Assembly (NCBI GenBank): GCA_017995695.1
Contig: JAGOIJ010000094.1
Span: 1-6,584, forward strand
From: Candidatus Omnitrophota bacterium
GTDB lineage: Bacteria > Omnitrophota > Gorgyraeia > Gygaellales > Profunditerraquicolaceae
Direction: 5' to 3'
Length of the DNA stretch: 6,584 nt
Shown here in pieces: positions 1 to 6,487 of the stretch (the first letter of the stretch is position 1; every line of letters begins with the position of its first letter). The notes below the pieces were generated by a model, which was not told the origin of the DNA, ran no database searches, and worked only from the letters and a program-made list of their open reading frames with translations. The position numbers were made by a program, and so were the translations under genes.

Positions 1-717
1 AAAGATCTTTGTACATTGGTTGCTGGGAATGCTTGGAAGATATGCGACGTCTCCTATAGGAACGATGGGCGCAAGCTTTTTGAGGCTACGATACGTTGGT
101 TCGGCCATCTTGATATAGTGGTTAACAACGCAGCTGTCTTGGGTCCAGTTGGCCCGGTTGTTGCTGTAGATGCGCAAGCCTGGCAGCGCGCTATTGAGAT
201 TGACCTTTATGGAGTTTTTTTGTGCAGTAAGGAAGCCTTGAAGCATATGATGCGACAAAGGTCAGGGAAAATCATTAATCTTTCCGGCGGCGGGGCAGCA
301 TCGCCACGTAAAAATCTTTCAGCGTACGCATCCGCAAAGGCAGCAGTGGTGCGTTTTACCGAAACGCTTGCTGAAGAGGTGAGCGAATATAATATTCAAG
401 TTAATGCTATTGCCCCAGGCGCAGTCAGCACGGCTATGACGAAAGATATTATCAAGCATCGCCGGGAAGCGGGGAAATCAGAGGTAAGCGTTGCCCAGCA
501 GTGTCTTGCAGGGCGTGGGGCATCGGTTGACTCTGCGGCTGGACTTGCGGTATTTTTGGCATCCGGCGCATCGAACCACATAACCGGGAAATTAATAAGC
601 GCGCAATGGGATGATTGGCGGCGGATGGGCCCGCATATAAAAAAGAGGATTTTATCCTCGATGTATACGTTACGTAGAATCGATGGAAAGAATTTTAAAG
701 AGGTACGCCGTGCTTAA
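1..717 (+). CDS. SDR family oxidoreductase, 5'-truncated by window edge
   Basis: Short-chain dehydrogenase/reductase, expected to use NAD(P)(H) to oxidise or reduce a hydroxyl/keto group, here probably on a sugar. The frame is open from base 1, so the N-terminal TGxxxGIG nucleotide-binding motif lies outside the window; the TTG at 16 is not a real start. Visible motifs are CDVS (acidic residue after the adenine-binding strand), NNAA (124-135, the structural NNAG motif) and YASAK (Tyr 325-327, Lys 337-339, the catalytic YxxxK). They are followed by the usual N-A-I-A-P-G segment. The catalytic-serine region reads LSGGGA, with Ser 14 rather than 13 residues before Tyr. The position that is often Asn in the N-L-x-G-x-F motif is Asp. 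The C-terminal tail (GKLISA..W, then YTLRRI) extends beyond the usual SDR end and looks like that of SDRs in surface-sugar loci (recollection, not searched). It overlaps the next gene by 8 bases. Family is secure; substrate is unknown. Confidence 0.93.
   Translation, partial: KDLCTLVAGNAWKICDVSYRNDGRKLFEATIRWFGHLDIVVNNAAVLGPVGPVVAVDAQAWQRAIEIDLYGVFLCSKEALKHMMRQRSGKIINLSGGGAASPRKNLSAYASAKAAVVRFTETLAEEVSEYNIQVNAIAPGAVSTAMTKDIIKHRREAGKSEVSVAQQCLAGRGASVDSAAGLAVFLASGASNHITGKLISAQWDDWRRMGPHIKKRILSSMYTLRRIDGKNFKEVRRA
697..703 (+). promoter_or_regulatory. Shine-Dalgarno site deciding a GTG start
   Basis: AAAGAGG followed by T (one mismatch to AAGGAGGT) lies 6 bases upstream of the GTG at 710, inside the end of the SDR gene. 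No comparable site precedes the in-frame ATG at 683, so this site favours GTG 710 as the start of the Gfo/Idh gene. Confidence 0.75.
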
Positions 718-1729
718 TGTCGGTATTATTGGCGCGGGCTATATCGGCACCAAGCGTGCCTTGGTTGCGCAAGATCAACCAGGTTGCGCAGTGCGCATTA
801 TTTGTGATATTGATCAAGCTCGGGCGCGTCGCCTGGCCAAGGAGTGTGGTTGTCAAGCCACGACTGATTGGAGAAAAGTTGTCGCGCATCCTGAGATTGA
901 TGCCGTGGTAGTCGCAACGACCAACAATTTTCTAGCTACCATCAGTATTGCTGCGGCAAAAAACAAAAAACATATACTTTGCGAAAAGCCTTTGGGCCGC
1001 ACGCTTAGCGAAGCAAAGAAAATCTACCAGGTTGCCCAAAATCAGCACGTTGTGCTCAAGACCGGTTTTAACCTGCGTTTTCATCCTGCCTTGCAAAAGG
1101 CGCACGCTTTGTATAAGCAAGGTTGTATTGGCAAGCTTCTGCTTTGCCGCGCACTATACGGTCACGGAGGCAGGCCCGGGTATGATAAAGAGTGGCGTAT
1201 GAGGCCGGCAATTTCAGGAGGAGGCGAACTTTTGGATCAGGGGGTGCATCTGGTTGATCTTTTTCAATGGTTTATGGGGAATAGCAAAGAAGTATTTGCT
1301 ATGACTGAAAATATGTTTTGGCATAAATCATCGCTTGAAGATAATGCCTTTATGCTGCTAAAAAATAAAACTAATGTTATAGCTTCTGCTCATGTGAGCC
1401 TTACGCAATGGAAGAATGCGTTTTTGTTTGAGTTGATCGGAGAAAAAGGCTTCCTGCGCGTAGAAGGGTTAGGCAAAAGCTACGGCCCGCCGAAACTTAC
1501 CAAAGGCGTAAGAAAAAAACTTGGCCAGAGGCCACATGAATCTATTACTCAATTTCCCGATACCGATGTATCGTGGAGGCACGAGTGGAAGGAATTTGTA
1601 GCTTCGATACAGCGTAAGAAGGTTCCATTAGGAAGCGGCTTAGATGGCCTGGCCGCAAGCGCTGTCATCAGCGCGTTGTATCGGTCTGCTAAGAGTAAGA
1701 AAATTGAGCAGGTAGGAGGCATGATATGA
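710..1729 (+). CDS. Gfo/Idh/MocA family sugar oxidoreductase
   Basis: NAD(P)-dependent cytosolic dehydrogenase of the Gfo/Idh/MocA family, which oxidises or reduces sugars, inositols or nucleotide sugars. With the GTG start the protein is 339 residues, a normal family length, and begins directly with the Rossmann strand and GAGYIG loop (residues 8-13). The in-frame ATG at 683 would add nine residues and has no ribosome site. Asp33 after the second strand suggests NAD preference. The family signature CEKPLGRT is at 91-98 (Lys93 is the conserved catalytic Lys). The second signature, GGGELLDQGVHLVD (about 170-183), carries the conserved Asp176 and His180. The C-terminal half is the usual alpha/beta sheet domain. 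It overlaps the SDR by 8 bases (GTGCTTAA) and the SIS gene by ATGA, so translational coupling is likely. Pairing with an SDR suggests successive redox steps on one sugar, but the substrate cannot be named. Confidence 0.93.
   Translation: MLNVGIIGAGYIGTKRALVAQDQPGCAVRIICDIDQARARRLAKECGCQATTDWRKVVAHPEIDAVVVATTNNFLATISIAAAKNKKHILCEKPLGRTLSEAKKIYQVAQNQHVVLKTGFNLRFHPALQKAHALYKQGCIGKLLLCRALYGHGGRPGYDKEWRMRPAISGGGELLDQGVHLVDLFQWFMGNSKEVFAMTENMFWHKSSLEDNAFMLLKNKTNVIASAHVSLTQWKNAFLFELIGEKGFLRVEGLGKSYGPPKLTKGVRKKLGQRPHESITQFPDTDVSWRHEWKEFVASIQRKKVPLGSGLDGLAASAVISALYRSAKSKKIEQVGGMI
1714..1719 (+). promoter_or_regulatory. Strong Shine-Dalgarno site for the SIS isomerase gene
   Basis: A perfect AGGAGG sits 6 bases before the ATG at 1726, within the last codons of the Gfo/Idh gene. 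It is the strongest ribosome site in the window and fixes the start of the SIS gene. Confidence 0.85.
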
Positions 1730-2328
1730 ACGATAGGACATTCATTGACTCGTATTTTATAGACCAGAAGAAAATTCTCGATACTATTGCTAAAGACAAG
1801 ATCGAGAAGGTTATCGCTTTATTATTTGAGGCATGGAAGGAGAAGCGGAGAATTTTTATCATAGGCAACGGAGGTTCTGCTTCGACAGCAACGCACTTTG
1901 CCGCAGATCTAAATAAGACCTCTATTGTTGAGGGGAAGCCCCGCTTCAAGGCCATGGCGTTGGTGGATAATGTACCTTGGGTAAGCGCGTTGATTAATGA
2001 TGAAGGCTTTGAGAATCTTTTTGTTGAGCAGTTGAAGCATTTCTTTGAGCCGGGGGATGTGCTTATCGGCATCAGCGTGCACGGCGGATCAGGCAAAGAT
2101 AAAGCAGGGCTTTGGTCGCAGAATCTCTTAAAGGCGATACAGTATGTAAAAGACCGCCAAGGAGTGACAATCGGCTTAAGCGGTTTTGACGGAGGAGCGA
2201 TGAGAGATTGTGCTGATGTCTGCGTGATTGTTCCTATGAATTCTACGCCGCACGTTGAATCGTTTCATGTAACTCTTGAGCATTTGATTGTTAATTGTCT
2301 CAAAGCAAAGATTCAGGATTATGCTTAA
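1726..2328 (+). CDS. SIS-domain sugar-phosphate isomerase, phosphoheptose isomerase (GmhA)-like
   Basis: Predicted cytosolic aldose-ketose isomerase. Classical GmhA converts sedoheptulose 7-phosphate to D-glycero-D-manno-heptose 7-phosphate, the first committed heptose step. The 200-residue length is close to GmhA (about 192). An N-terminal helical region is followed by the SIS core with GNGGSAS (48-54) and THFAADL (56-62). Compared with E. coli GmhA recalled from memory, His57 and His186 match the metal/catalytic histidines (His61, His180). However, Asp61 replaces Glu65, Glu178 replaces Gln172, and the phosphate-binding STSGNS region is changed to SVHGGSG followed by an insertion of several residues (about 119-133). 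This looks like a GmhA-related subfamily rather than orthodox GmhA. It overlaps the upstream gene by ATGA and the downstream HAD gene by 8 bases. The HAD and transaldolase neighbours support a heptose 7-phosphate role, but another sugar phosphate is possible. Confidence 0.85.
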   Translation: MNDRTFIDSYFIDQKKILDTIAKDKIEKVIALLFEAWKEKRRIFIIGNGGSASTATHFAADLNKTSIVEGKPRFKAMALVDNVPWVSALINDEGFENLFVEQLKHFFEPGDVLIGISVHGGSGKDKAGLWSQNLLKAIQYVKDRQGVTIGLSGFDGGAMRDCADVCVIVPMNSTPHVESFHVTLEHLIVNCLKAKIQDYA

Positions 2329-2869
2329 GAAGGCCATCTTTCTTGACCGGGACGGCGTCATTAATGAAGTGCTTATTAAAGAAGGGCAGCCGCATTCGCC
2401 GCATAGCCTTAATGAACTTCGGCTGATGCCTCGCGTAGCCAAGAATATAGAGGCTTTCAAACAATGTGGATTCTTATGTATCGTTGTTACTAATCAGCCT
2501 GACGTTCGACGAGGCCTGCTTACGCCGGGGGCGCTTACAACCATGCATGAGCACATCAAGTCTGTCTTAAACCTTGACGATATCTTGGTGTGCACGCATG
2601 ATGATCGCGATAATTGTTTATGCCGTAAGCCCCGGCCAGGGATGTTGCTTGAGGCGGCACAGCGATGGGGAATTGACCTTGCCAGTTCTTATATGGTCGG
2701 AGATCAAGAGCGCGATATGCAGGCAGCGCAATCTGCCGGTTGCCGGGGGATTTTGTGCCGGGCAAGTTATAATAAACAGGTGCAGGCTGATTTTACGGTA
2801 GATTCTTTGGATGAGGTCGTGTCATTGTTACGTTTAAGGATGAGCCATGGGAAAAACAGCAGTGCCTAA
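2321..2869 (+). CDS. gmhB: HAD phosphatase, D-glycero-manno-heptose 1,7-bisphosphate 7-phosphatase (GmhB)-like
   Basis: HAD-superfamily phosphatase of the GmhB/histidinol-phosphatase group, expected to remove the C7 phosphate from heptose 1,7-bisphosphate in the cytosol. With ATG 2321 it has 182 residues, a usual GmhB length. Motif I is FLDRDG (Asp9 nucleophile, Asp11 acid/base). Motif II is TNQ (57-59). A structural zinc site is Cys91-x-His93, then Cys99-x-Cys101. Motif III Lys103 is in CRKP, and motif IV is GDQERD (Asp128, Asp132). All catalytic and zinc residues are present. The start lies in an 8-base overlap (ATGCTTAA) with the SIS stop. The only ribosome-site-like sequence, AGGA at 2315-2318, is very close to the ATG, so translation probably depends on coupling to the SIS gene. 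A histidinol-phosphate phosphatase role is less likely given the neighbours. Which anomer it prefers (ADP- or GDP-heptose route) cannot be told. Confidence 0.88.
   Translation: MLKKAIFLDRDGVINEVLIKEGQPHSPHSLNELRLMPRVAKNIEAFKQCGFLCIVVTNQPDVRRGLLTPGALTTMHEHIKSVLNLDDILVCTHDDRDNCLCRKPRPGMLLEAAQRWGIDLASSYMVGDQERDMQAAQSAGCRGILCRASYNKQVQADFTVDSLDEVVSLLRLRMSHGKNSSA
2836..2840 (+). promoter_or_regulatory. Shine-Dalgarno site for the transaldolase gene (ATG 2847)
   Basis: AAGGA ends 6 bases before ATG 2847 and supports that codon as the transaldolase start. An alternative in-frame GTG at 2862 has no clear ribosome site but would give the usual short N-terminus and an 8-base overlap like those at other junctions. 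Confidence 0.55.
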
Positions 2870-3566
2870 GATAAAAATTTTTGCGGACAGCGCTGATTTA
2901 TCTGAAATGATTAGGCTGTATCAGCAAAAAGCGGTGCAAGGGTTTACCACTAATCCCACGCTCATGCGTAGGGCAGGAGTAACCGATTATCGTTTGTTTG
3001 CCCAGGCAGCGCTAAAGGCGATACCGGATCTGCCCATATCATTTGAAGTGTTTTCTGATGAGTATGAGGGGATGCAGCGTCAGGCGCGCATGATCGCGCA
3101 ATGGGGAAAGAATGTGTTTGTCAAAATCCCCATTACTAACACTAAAGGGCACAGTTCAACCGCTTTGATCAAGGATTTGACCAAAGATGGATTGCAATTG
3201 AATATTACCGCGATCCTCACCCTCAAGCAGGTTGAGGAAATTGCGGGTGTTCTGAATCCGAAGGTTGCTTCTATCGTTTCGGTGTTTGCGGGCCGCATCG
3301 CGGATACAGGAGTTGACCCTGTGCCGCTTATGAAACAAGCGGCTTGTGTACTTAAGGATAATCCTCAAGCACAACTTTTATGGGCAAGCTCTCGCGAACT
3401 GCTTAATATTATTCAGGCTGAGGCGAGTGGTTGCCATATTATTACCGTAACTGCCGAGATTCTCAAGAAAATCCCCTTACTCGGTCGCGATCTCGCTGCG
3501 CTGTCGCTTGATACGGTTAAGCAGTTTTATACTGATGCGCACTCTGCGGGGTTATCATTACAATAG
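2847..3566 (+). CDS. Small (TalC-type) transaldolase
   Basis: Class I aldolase of the transaldolase family, a Schiff-base TIM barrel. Transaldolase moves a dihydroxyacetone unit between sugar phosphates and can form sedoheptulose 7-phosphate from fructose 6-phosphate and erythrose 4-phosphate. The protein is 239 residues, close to the short TalC/fructose-6-phosphate-aldolase form (about 220) rather than the roughly 317-residue TalB form. Motifs are FADSAD (Asp14), GFTTNPT (32-38), Schiff-base Lys93 in FVKIP, Thr121 in LNIT, FAGRI (147-151) and ASSRE (Arg183, phosphate binding). Two discriminating positions, Glu67 (SFEV) and Phe147, match transaldolase (TalB Glu96, Phe178) and not the Gln/Tyr of E. 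coli fructose-6-phosphate aldolase. It overlaps the HAD gene by 23 bases from ATG 2847, or by 8 if GTG 2862 is the start (234 residues). Next to GmhA- and GmhB-like genes it probably supplies the heptose precursor (inference). Confidence 0.9.
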   Translation: MGKTAVPKIKIFADSADLSEMIRLYQQKAVQGFTTNPTLMRRAGVTDYRLFAQAALKAIPDLPISFEVFSDEYEGMQRQARMIAQWGKNVFVKIPITNTKGHSSTALIKDLTKDGLQLNITAILTLKQVEEIAGVLNPKVASIVSVFAGRIADTGVDPVPLMKQAACVLKDNPQAQLLWASSRELLNIIQAEASGCHIITVTAEILKKIPLLGRDLAALSLDTVKQFYTDAHSAGLSLQ

Positions 3567-3575
3567 GATAATGTC

Positions 3576-5159
3576 ATGCTGAAGAAAATAAAGAAAGATA
3601 TTCCCGTTCTTATGTTATTGTTGGTGCTGTATTTATTTATTGCCCTGCCGCGCGTTGCGTATTTTGAGCTTGATCACGGCGATGAGTTCTCTGATGCGGA
3701 TATCCTTCTTTCAGGAGAAAACTTCATCAAATTTGGCTTCCTGAAAACGCATTTCTTGCCTATGTATGATGTGCAGCTTGAAAAACCAGGCGCGTTTTAT
3801 ACGCATTTTCCTGCGCTTTCAAGCGTTATTAATGGATGGCTGCGTTTCATTGTTCATACCGACTCACTTATGTTCTTCCGGGCTTTCGCGGTTGGCGTCT
3901 CGTTTCTTAATATTGTCGCGTGGTATCTTTTTGTAAGAATGCTCACAGGTTCGCTGCTGGCGGGTTTCCTTGCGGCACTATTCACTTTCACAAACCCCAT
4001 TAATATCTTTTGCATGGATTCCATCCATGAATTGGCATATTCTGATTTTGCTCGATCTGTTTGCATGCTGTTGTTCTTGGCAATCATTAAAATGACGCAG
4101 GCGAAATCTCATCAGCGTCGTTTGCTTTTTGCGCTCTTGGGGCTTGCGCTTCTTTTTGAGGCATGGGTAAGCTTTGAATACTTTTTTTACCTGGCGCTTT
4201 TTTTCCTGCTATTCGACATCTTTTTTACCACCTTCCGTGGAAGAATTAGCCTGTCCGTTAAGATTGGGCTGGCTTCCTGTTTTGTGCTTGGTTTTTGTAT
4301 GCATTTCGGTTTAGTTATTTTGCATTTTAATGGAATCCAGGGGGCAATCGCAGATTTACACAGCGCTGCGGTAAGGAGGATCGCCAGCAGCCCAGATTCT
4401 CCGGTTCCCTTGACGCTTGCAAGCTGGTTTAATCTTGTTTTGTTGCGCAATTTCTCACTTGTTTTATTTTTCAGCGCCGCAACGCTTATTTCATTAGCGG
4501 TCAGTGGTGCTGCGTTATATTTTCAGCTCACCCGCGCATCGCGGGAGATTATCAAGCAGCTTTTGCGTCTTGCCTTGTTATTAAGTATTTGCGGCATCAG
4601 CTGGTATGTCACATTTCCGGCGCACTCTTTAGCGCATACCTTTGTCTTCTTTGTCTCGCGGCATCTGATTCCGGTTGCTTCAGTGCTCTTTGCTGCTTTT
4701 TGTCTTTTGGTATTGAGTTTTGTTGAAGAGAAGAATCCTAAGAGTATACTGAGCCGGGCAGTTGCGATGATTATTATCGTTATGATTGCTTTAAGCGGAA
4801 TTTTCAAAAGCGAATTACCGGTACTCCCCGAAAGTAAGGCGCGCGCAGCCGATTTTCAGCGCATGAAATCATGTTTGCTTGCTTTACAGAAAGAAAGCGC
4901 AGCGCTTGATGAAGTCGCCCTTAACTATTATCGGTATCCTTTTATCCGTTATTATCTTCGTCGTCGCTGCACAGTTATCACTAGGCAAGAAGAGCTTTCC
5001 CGTAGGCTCGCGCTGCCTAAGTACTTTATTTTCATGCCGTATAATACTCCTGCTTCCCAGGCGTTGCTTGAGGCGCTGCGAGAGAAGTATGAGCTTCTGT
5101 TCCAATGTTCTTCAGGAAGGTTCCCCGCGTTTTTCTTTAAACTCAAGCCAACATCATAG
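3576..5159 (+). CDS. Polytopic membrane protein, probable GT-C (ArnT/PMT-like) glycosyltransferase
   Basis: Integral membrane protein of 527 residues with about ten to twelve hydrophobic segments, roughly at 9-25, 98-121, 125-146, 159-173, 183-199, 201-219, 229-251, 284-317 (probably two), 329-347, 355-383 and 394-410. A soluble C-terminal part follows (about 411-527). After the first helix there is a polar loop rich in acidic residues (LDHGDEFSDAD, 32-42), then YTHFPALSSVING (75-87). This layout matches GT-C glycosyltransferases such as ArnT/PMT, where acidic residues of the first periplasmic loop act in catalysis and a lipid-linked sugar is the donor. EAWVSFEY (195-202) is a further conserved-looking motif. 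AGGA (3565-3568) stands 7 bases before ATG 3576, and the gap to the transaldolase stop is only 9 bases. The role would be adding a sugar to a surface glycan or lipid. Family assignment is by topology and motif style only; donor and acceptor are unknown. Confidence 0.68.
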   Translation: MLKKIKKDIPVLMLLLVLYLFIALPRVAYFELDHGDEFSDADILLSGENFIKFGFLKTHFLPMYDVQLEKPGAFYTHFPALSSVINGWLRFIVHTDSLMFFRAFAVGVSFLNIVAWYLFVRMLTGSLLAGFLAALFTFTNPINIFCMDSIHELAYSDFARSVCMLLFLAIIKMTQAKSHQRRLLFALLGLALLFEAWVSFEYFFYLALFFLLFDIFFTTFRGRISLSVKIGLASCFVLGFCMHFGLVILHFNGIQGAIADLHSAAVRRIASSPDSPVPLTLASWFNLVLLRNFSLVLFFSAATLISLAVSGAALYFQLTRASREIIKQLLRLALLLSICGISWYVTFPAHSLAHTFVFFVSRHLIPVASVLFAAFCLLVLSFVEEKNPKSILSRAVAMIIIVMIALSGIFKSELPVLPESKARAADFQRMKSCLLALQKESAALDEVALNYYRYPFIRYYLRRRCTVITRQEELSRRLALPKYFIFMPYNTPASQALLEALREKYELLFQCSSGRFPAFFFKLKPTS

Positions 5160-5161
5160 GT

Positions 5162-6475
5162 ATGCGCCTTGCACTCGTATTCAATCCGTTTAAGTACAAA
5201 ATCCACGAGGAAAACTTAAGGATCGTGCAGAAATATTTCGGCATGTTTCCGCCGCTCTCCCTTGCCTGGGTTGCAGCAATCGCTCGTCAGGCAGGCCATG
5301 CCGTAACGATTATTGACGCGCGCACGCTGCACCTGGATAAAGAAGAAACGTTAAGTCGCCTTCGTGAATTTAAGCCGGATATCCTGGGTTTCATGATGAC
5401 GACGTATATGTTTCCTGAAACCCTTGAGTGGATCCGTTTCTTAAAACAGAAACTCAATATTCCCGTGGTCGTCGGTGGTTATAATTTGAGGGTGTACCCT
5501 CGCGAGTCCATCAGCCACCCGGAAATAGATTTCGGCGTGATTGAGCAGGCCCTTGAAACCGTTCCGCAATTGTTGGCTGCTCTTGAGGGAAGAAGAAAAC
5601 TTAACAACGTCGTAGGCTTGGCGTACAAGGAAGCAGGCGTCATAAAGCTTAATCCTGTGCAGCAGGTGAGTTTTGAGCAATTTCCTCATCCAGCGCGCGA
5701 CTTGTTGCCTAACGAGCTTTATGCGGAATTCCCGACGGAACGAAAGAACTTCACGGTGATGGTGACGAGCCTCGGGTGTCCGCGAGTTTGTAATTTTTGC
5801 GAGGCAGGAAGAACCGCCTATAATCCTCGTTCGCCGCATACCGTTGTTAATGAAATGCAGGAGTGTTTTGAAAAATATGCTATCCGCGAAATTGATATTT
5901 TCGATTATGATTTTACCGCTGATAAAAAACGCGCTCTTGCTATCTGTCAGTTAATTAAGGAACGTAAACTTGATATACTCTGGGCTTGCCGATCGCGCAT
6001 CGATGTCGACTTGGACCTTTTGCAGGCGATGAGAGAGGCTGGTTGCGGTAGAATCTATTATGGCATTGAATCCGGGTCCCAGGACATCCTCGATACAATT
6101 CAGAAAGGGATAACCCTTAAGCGCGTTCGGGAAACGATCGGATATACCCGCCAACTGGGCATGAAGGCATTAGGTTTTTTTCTTATCGGCGCTCCCGGCG
6201 ATACAAAGAAAACGGTCAGGCAGACTGTCGCATTCGCCAAAGAGCTAAAATTAGAATACGTGCAATTTTCTAAGACGCTGGCAAAGCCTTTGACACCGTT
6301 GTGGAAGAAAATGGTTGAAGAGACGGGTAAGGATTATTGGAGGGAGTGGGTGCTTGGCAAAGAAATTGATCGACCGCTTGAAAGGCCATGGACTGATCTT
6401 AGCAATAGTGAGGTTGATCGGCTGGCAAAATGGGCGTATGTGAGCTATCACTCCCGGCCGGGATTTCTCTTATGA
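5162..6475 (+). CDS. B12-binding-domain radical SAM protein
   Basis: Class B-type radical SAM enzyme of 437 residues. The N-terminal part (about 1-140) has the Rossmann-like cobalamin-binding fold pattern, with FPPLSLAWVAA (29-39), KPDILGFMMTTYM (71-83) and PVVVGGYN (101-108). It lacks the DxHxxG lower-axial histidine motif, as is common in this class. The GEGE motif usually found after the second half of this domain is degenerate here (IEQALE, 127-132). The radical SAM core carries the 4Fe-4S cysteines CPRVCNFC (Cys206, Cys210, Cys213), an FDYDFTADKKRA strand/helix, GIESGSQ (301-307) and FFLIGAPGDT (339-348). Relatives perform methylations, cyclisations and other radical chemistry on lipids, sugars and antibiotics. 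The gene starts 2 bases after the membrane-protein stop with no good ribosome site, so it is probably translationally coupled. In this setting it may tailor a glycan or lipid carrier; the substrate is unknown. Confidence 0.92.
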   Translation: MRLALVFNPFKYKIHEENLRIVQKYFGMFPPLSLAWVAAIARQAGHAVTIIDARTLHLDKEETLSRLREFKPDILGFMMTTYMFPETLEWIRFLKQKLNIPVVVGGYNLRVYPRESISHPEIDFGVIEQALETVPQLLAALEGRRKLNNVVGLAYKEAGVIKLNPVQQVSFEQFPHPARDLLPNELYAEFPTERKNFTVMVTSLGCPRVCNFCEAGRTAYNPRSPHTVVNEMQECFEKYAIREIDIFDYDFTADKKRALAICQLIKERKLDILWACRSRIDVDLDLLQAMREAGCGRIYYGIESGSQDILDTIQKGITLKRVRETIGYTRQLGMKALGFFLIGAPGDTKKTVRQTVAFAKELKLEYVQFSKTLAKPLTPLWKKMVEETGKDYWREWVLGKEIDRPLERPWTDLSNSEVDRLAKWAYVSYHSRPGFLL

Positions 6476-6487
6476 TCGACGCTGGCA

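Noticed and set aside
16..18. TTG as start codon of the SDR
   Set aside because: The frame is open from base 1 and the essential N-terminal nucleotide-binding motif is missing; the gene simply begins before the window.
645..659. Perfect 6-base inverted repeat GAGGAT/ATCCTC with a 3-base loop
   Set aside because: It lies inside the SDR coding region, has no T-run after it and is AT-containing and short; not a terminator. Any effect on translation of the next gene is speculative.
683..709. ATG 683 as start of the Gfo/Idh gene
   Set aside because: No ribosome site, and it would add nine residues before the Rossmann strand; GTG 710 has a good site and a normal family start.
2288..2320. N-terminal extension of the HAD phosphatase
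   Set aside because: It lies entirely within the SIS gene, and the family starts just before the FLDRDG motif, as ATG 2321 provides.
3571..3582. ATG at 3571 upstream of the membrane protein
   Set aside because: The frame has three codons before a stop; ATG 3576 opens the long frame and has AGGA at suitable spacing.
396..6451. Many open frames of 60-135 codons on the minus strand and in alternative plus frames
   Set aside because: All lie within well-supported genes, have no recognisable motifs, and are expected shadows of the coding strand.
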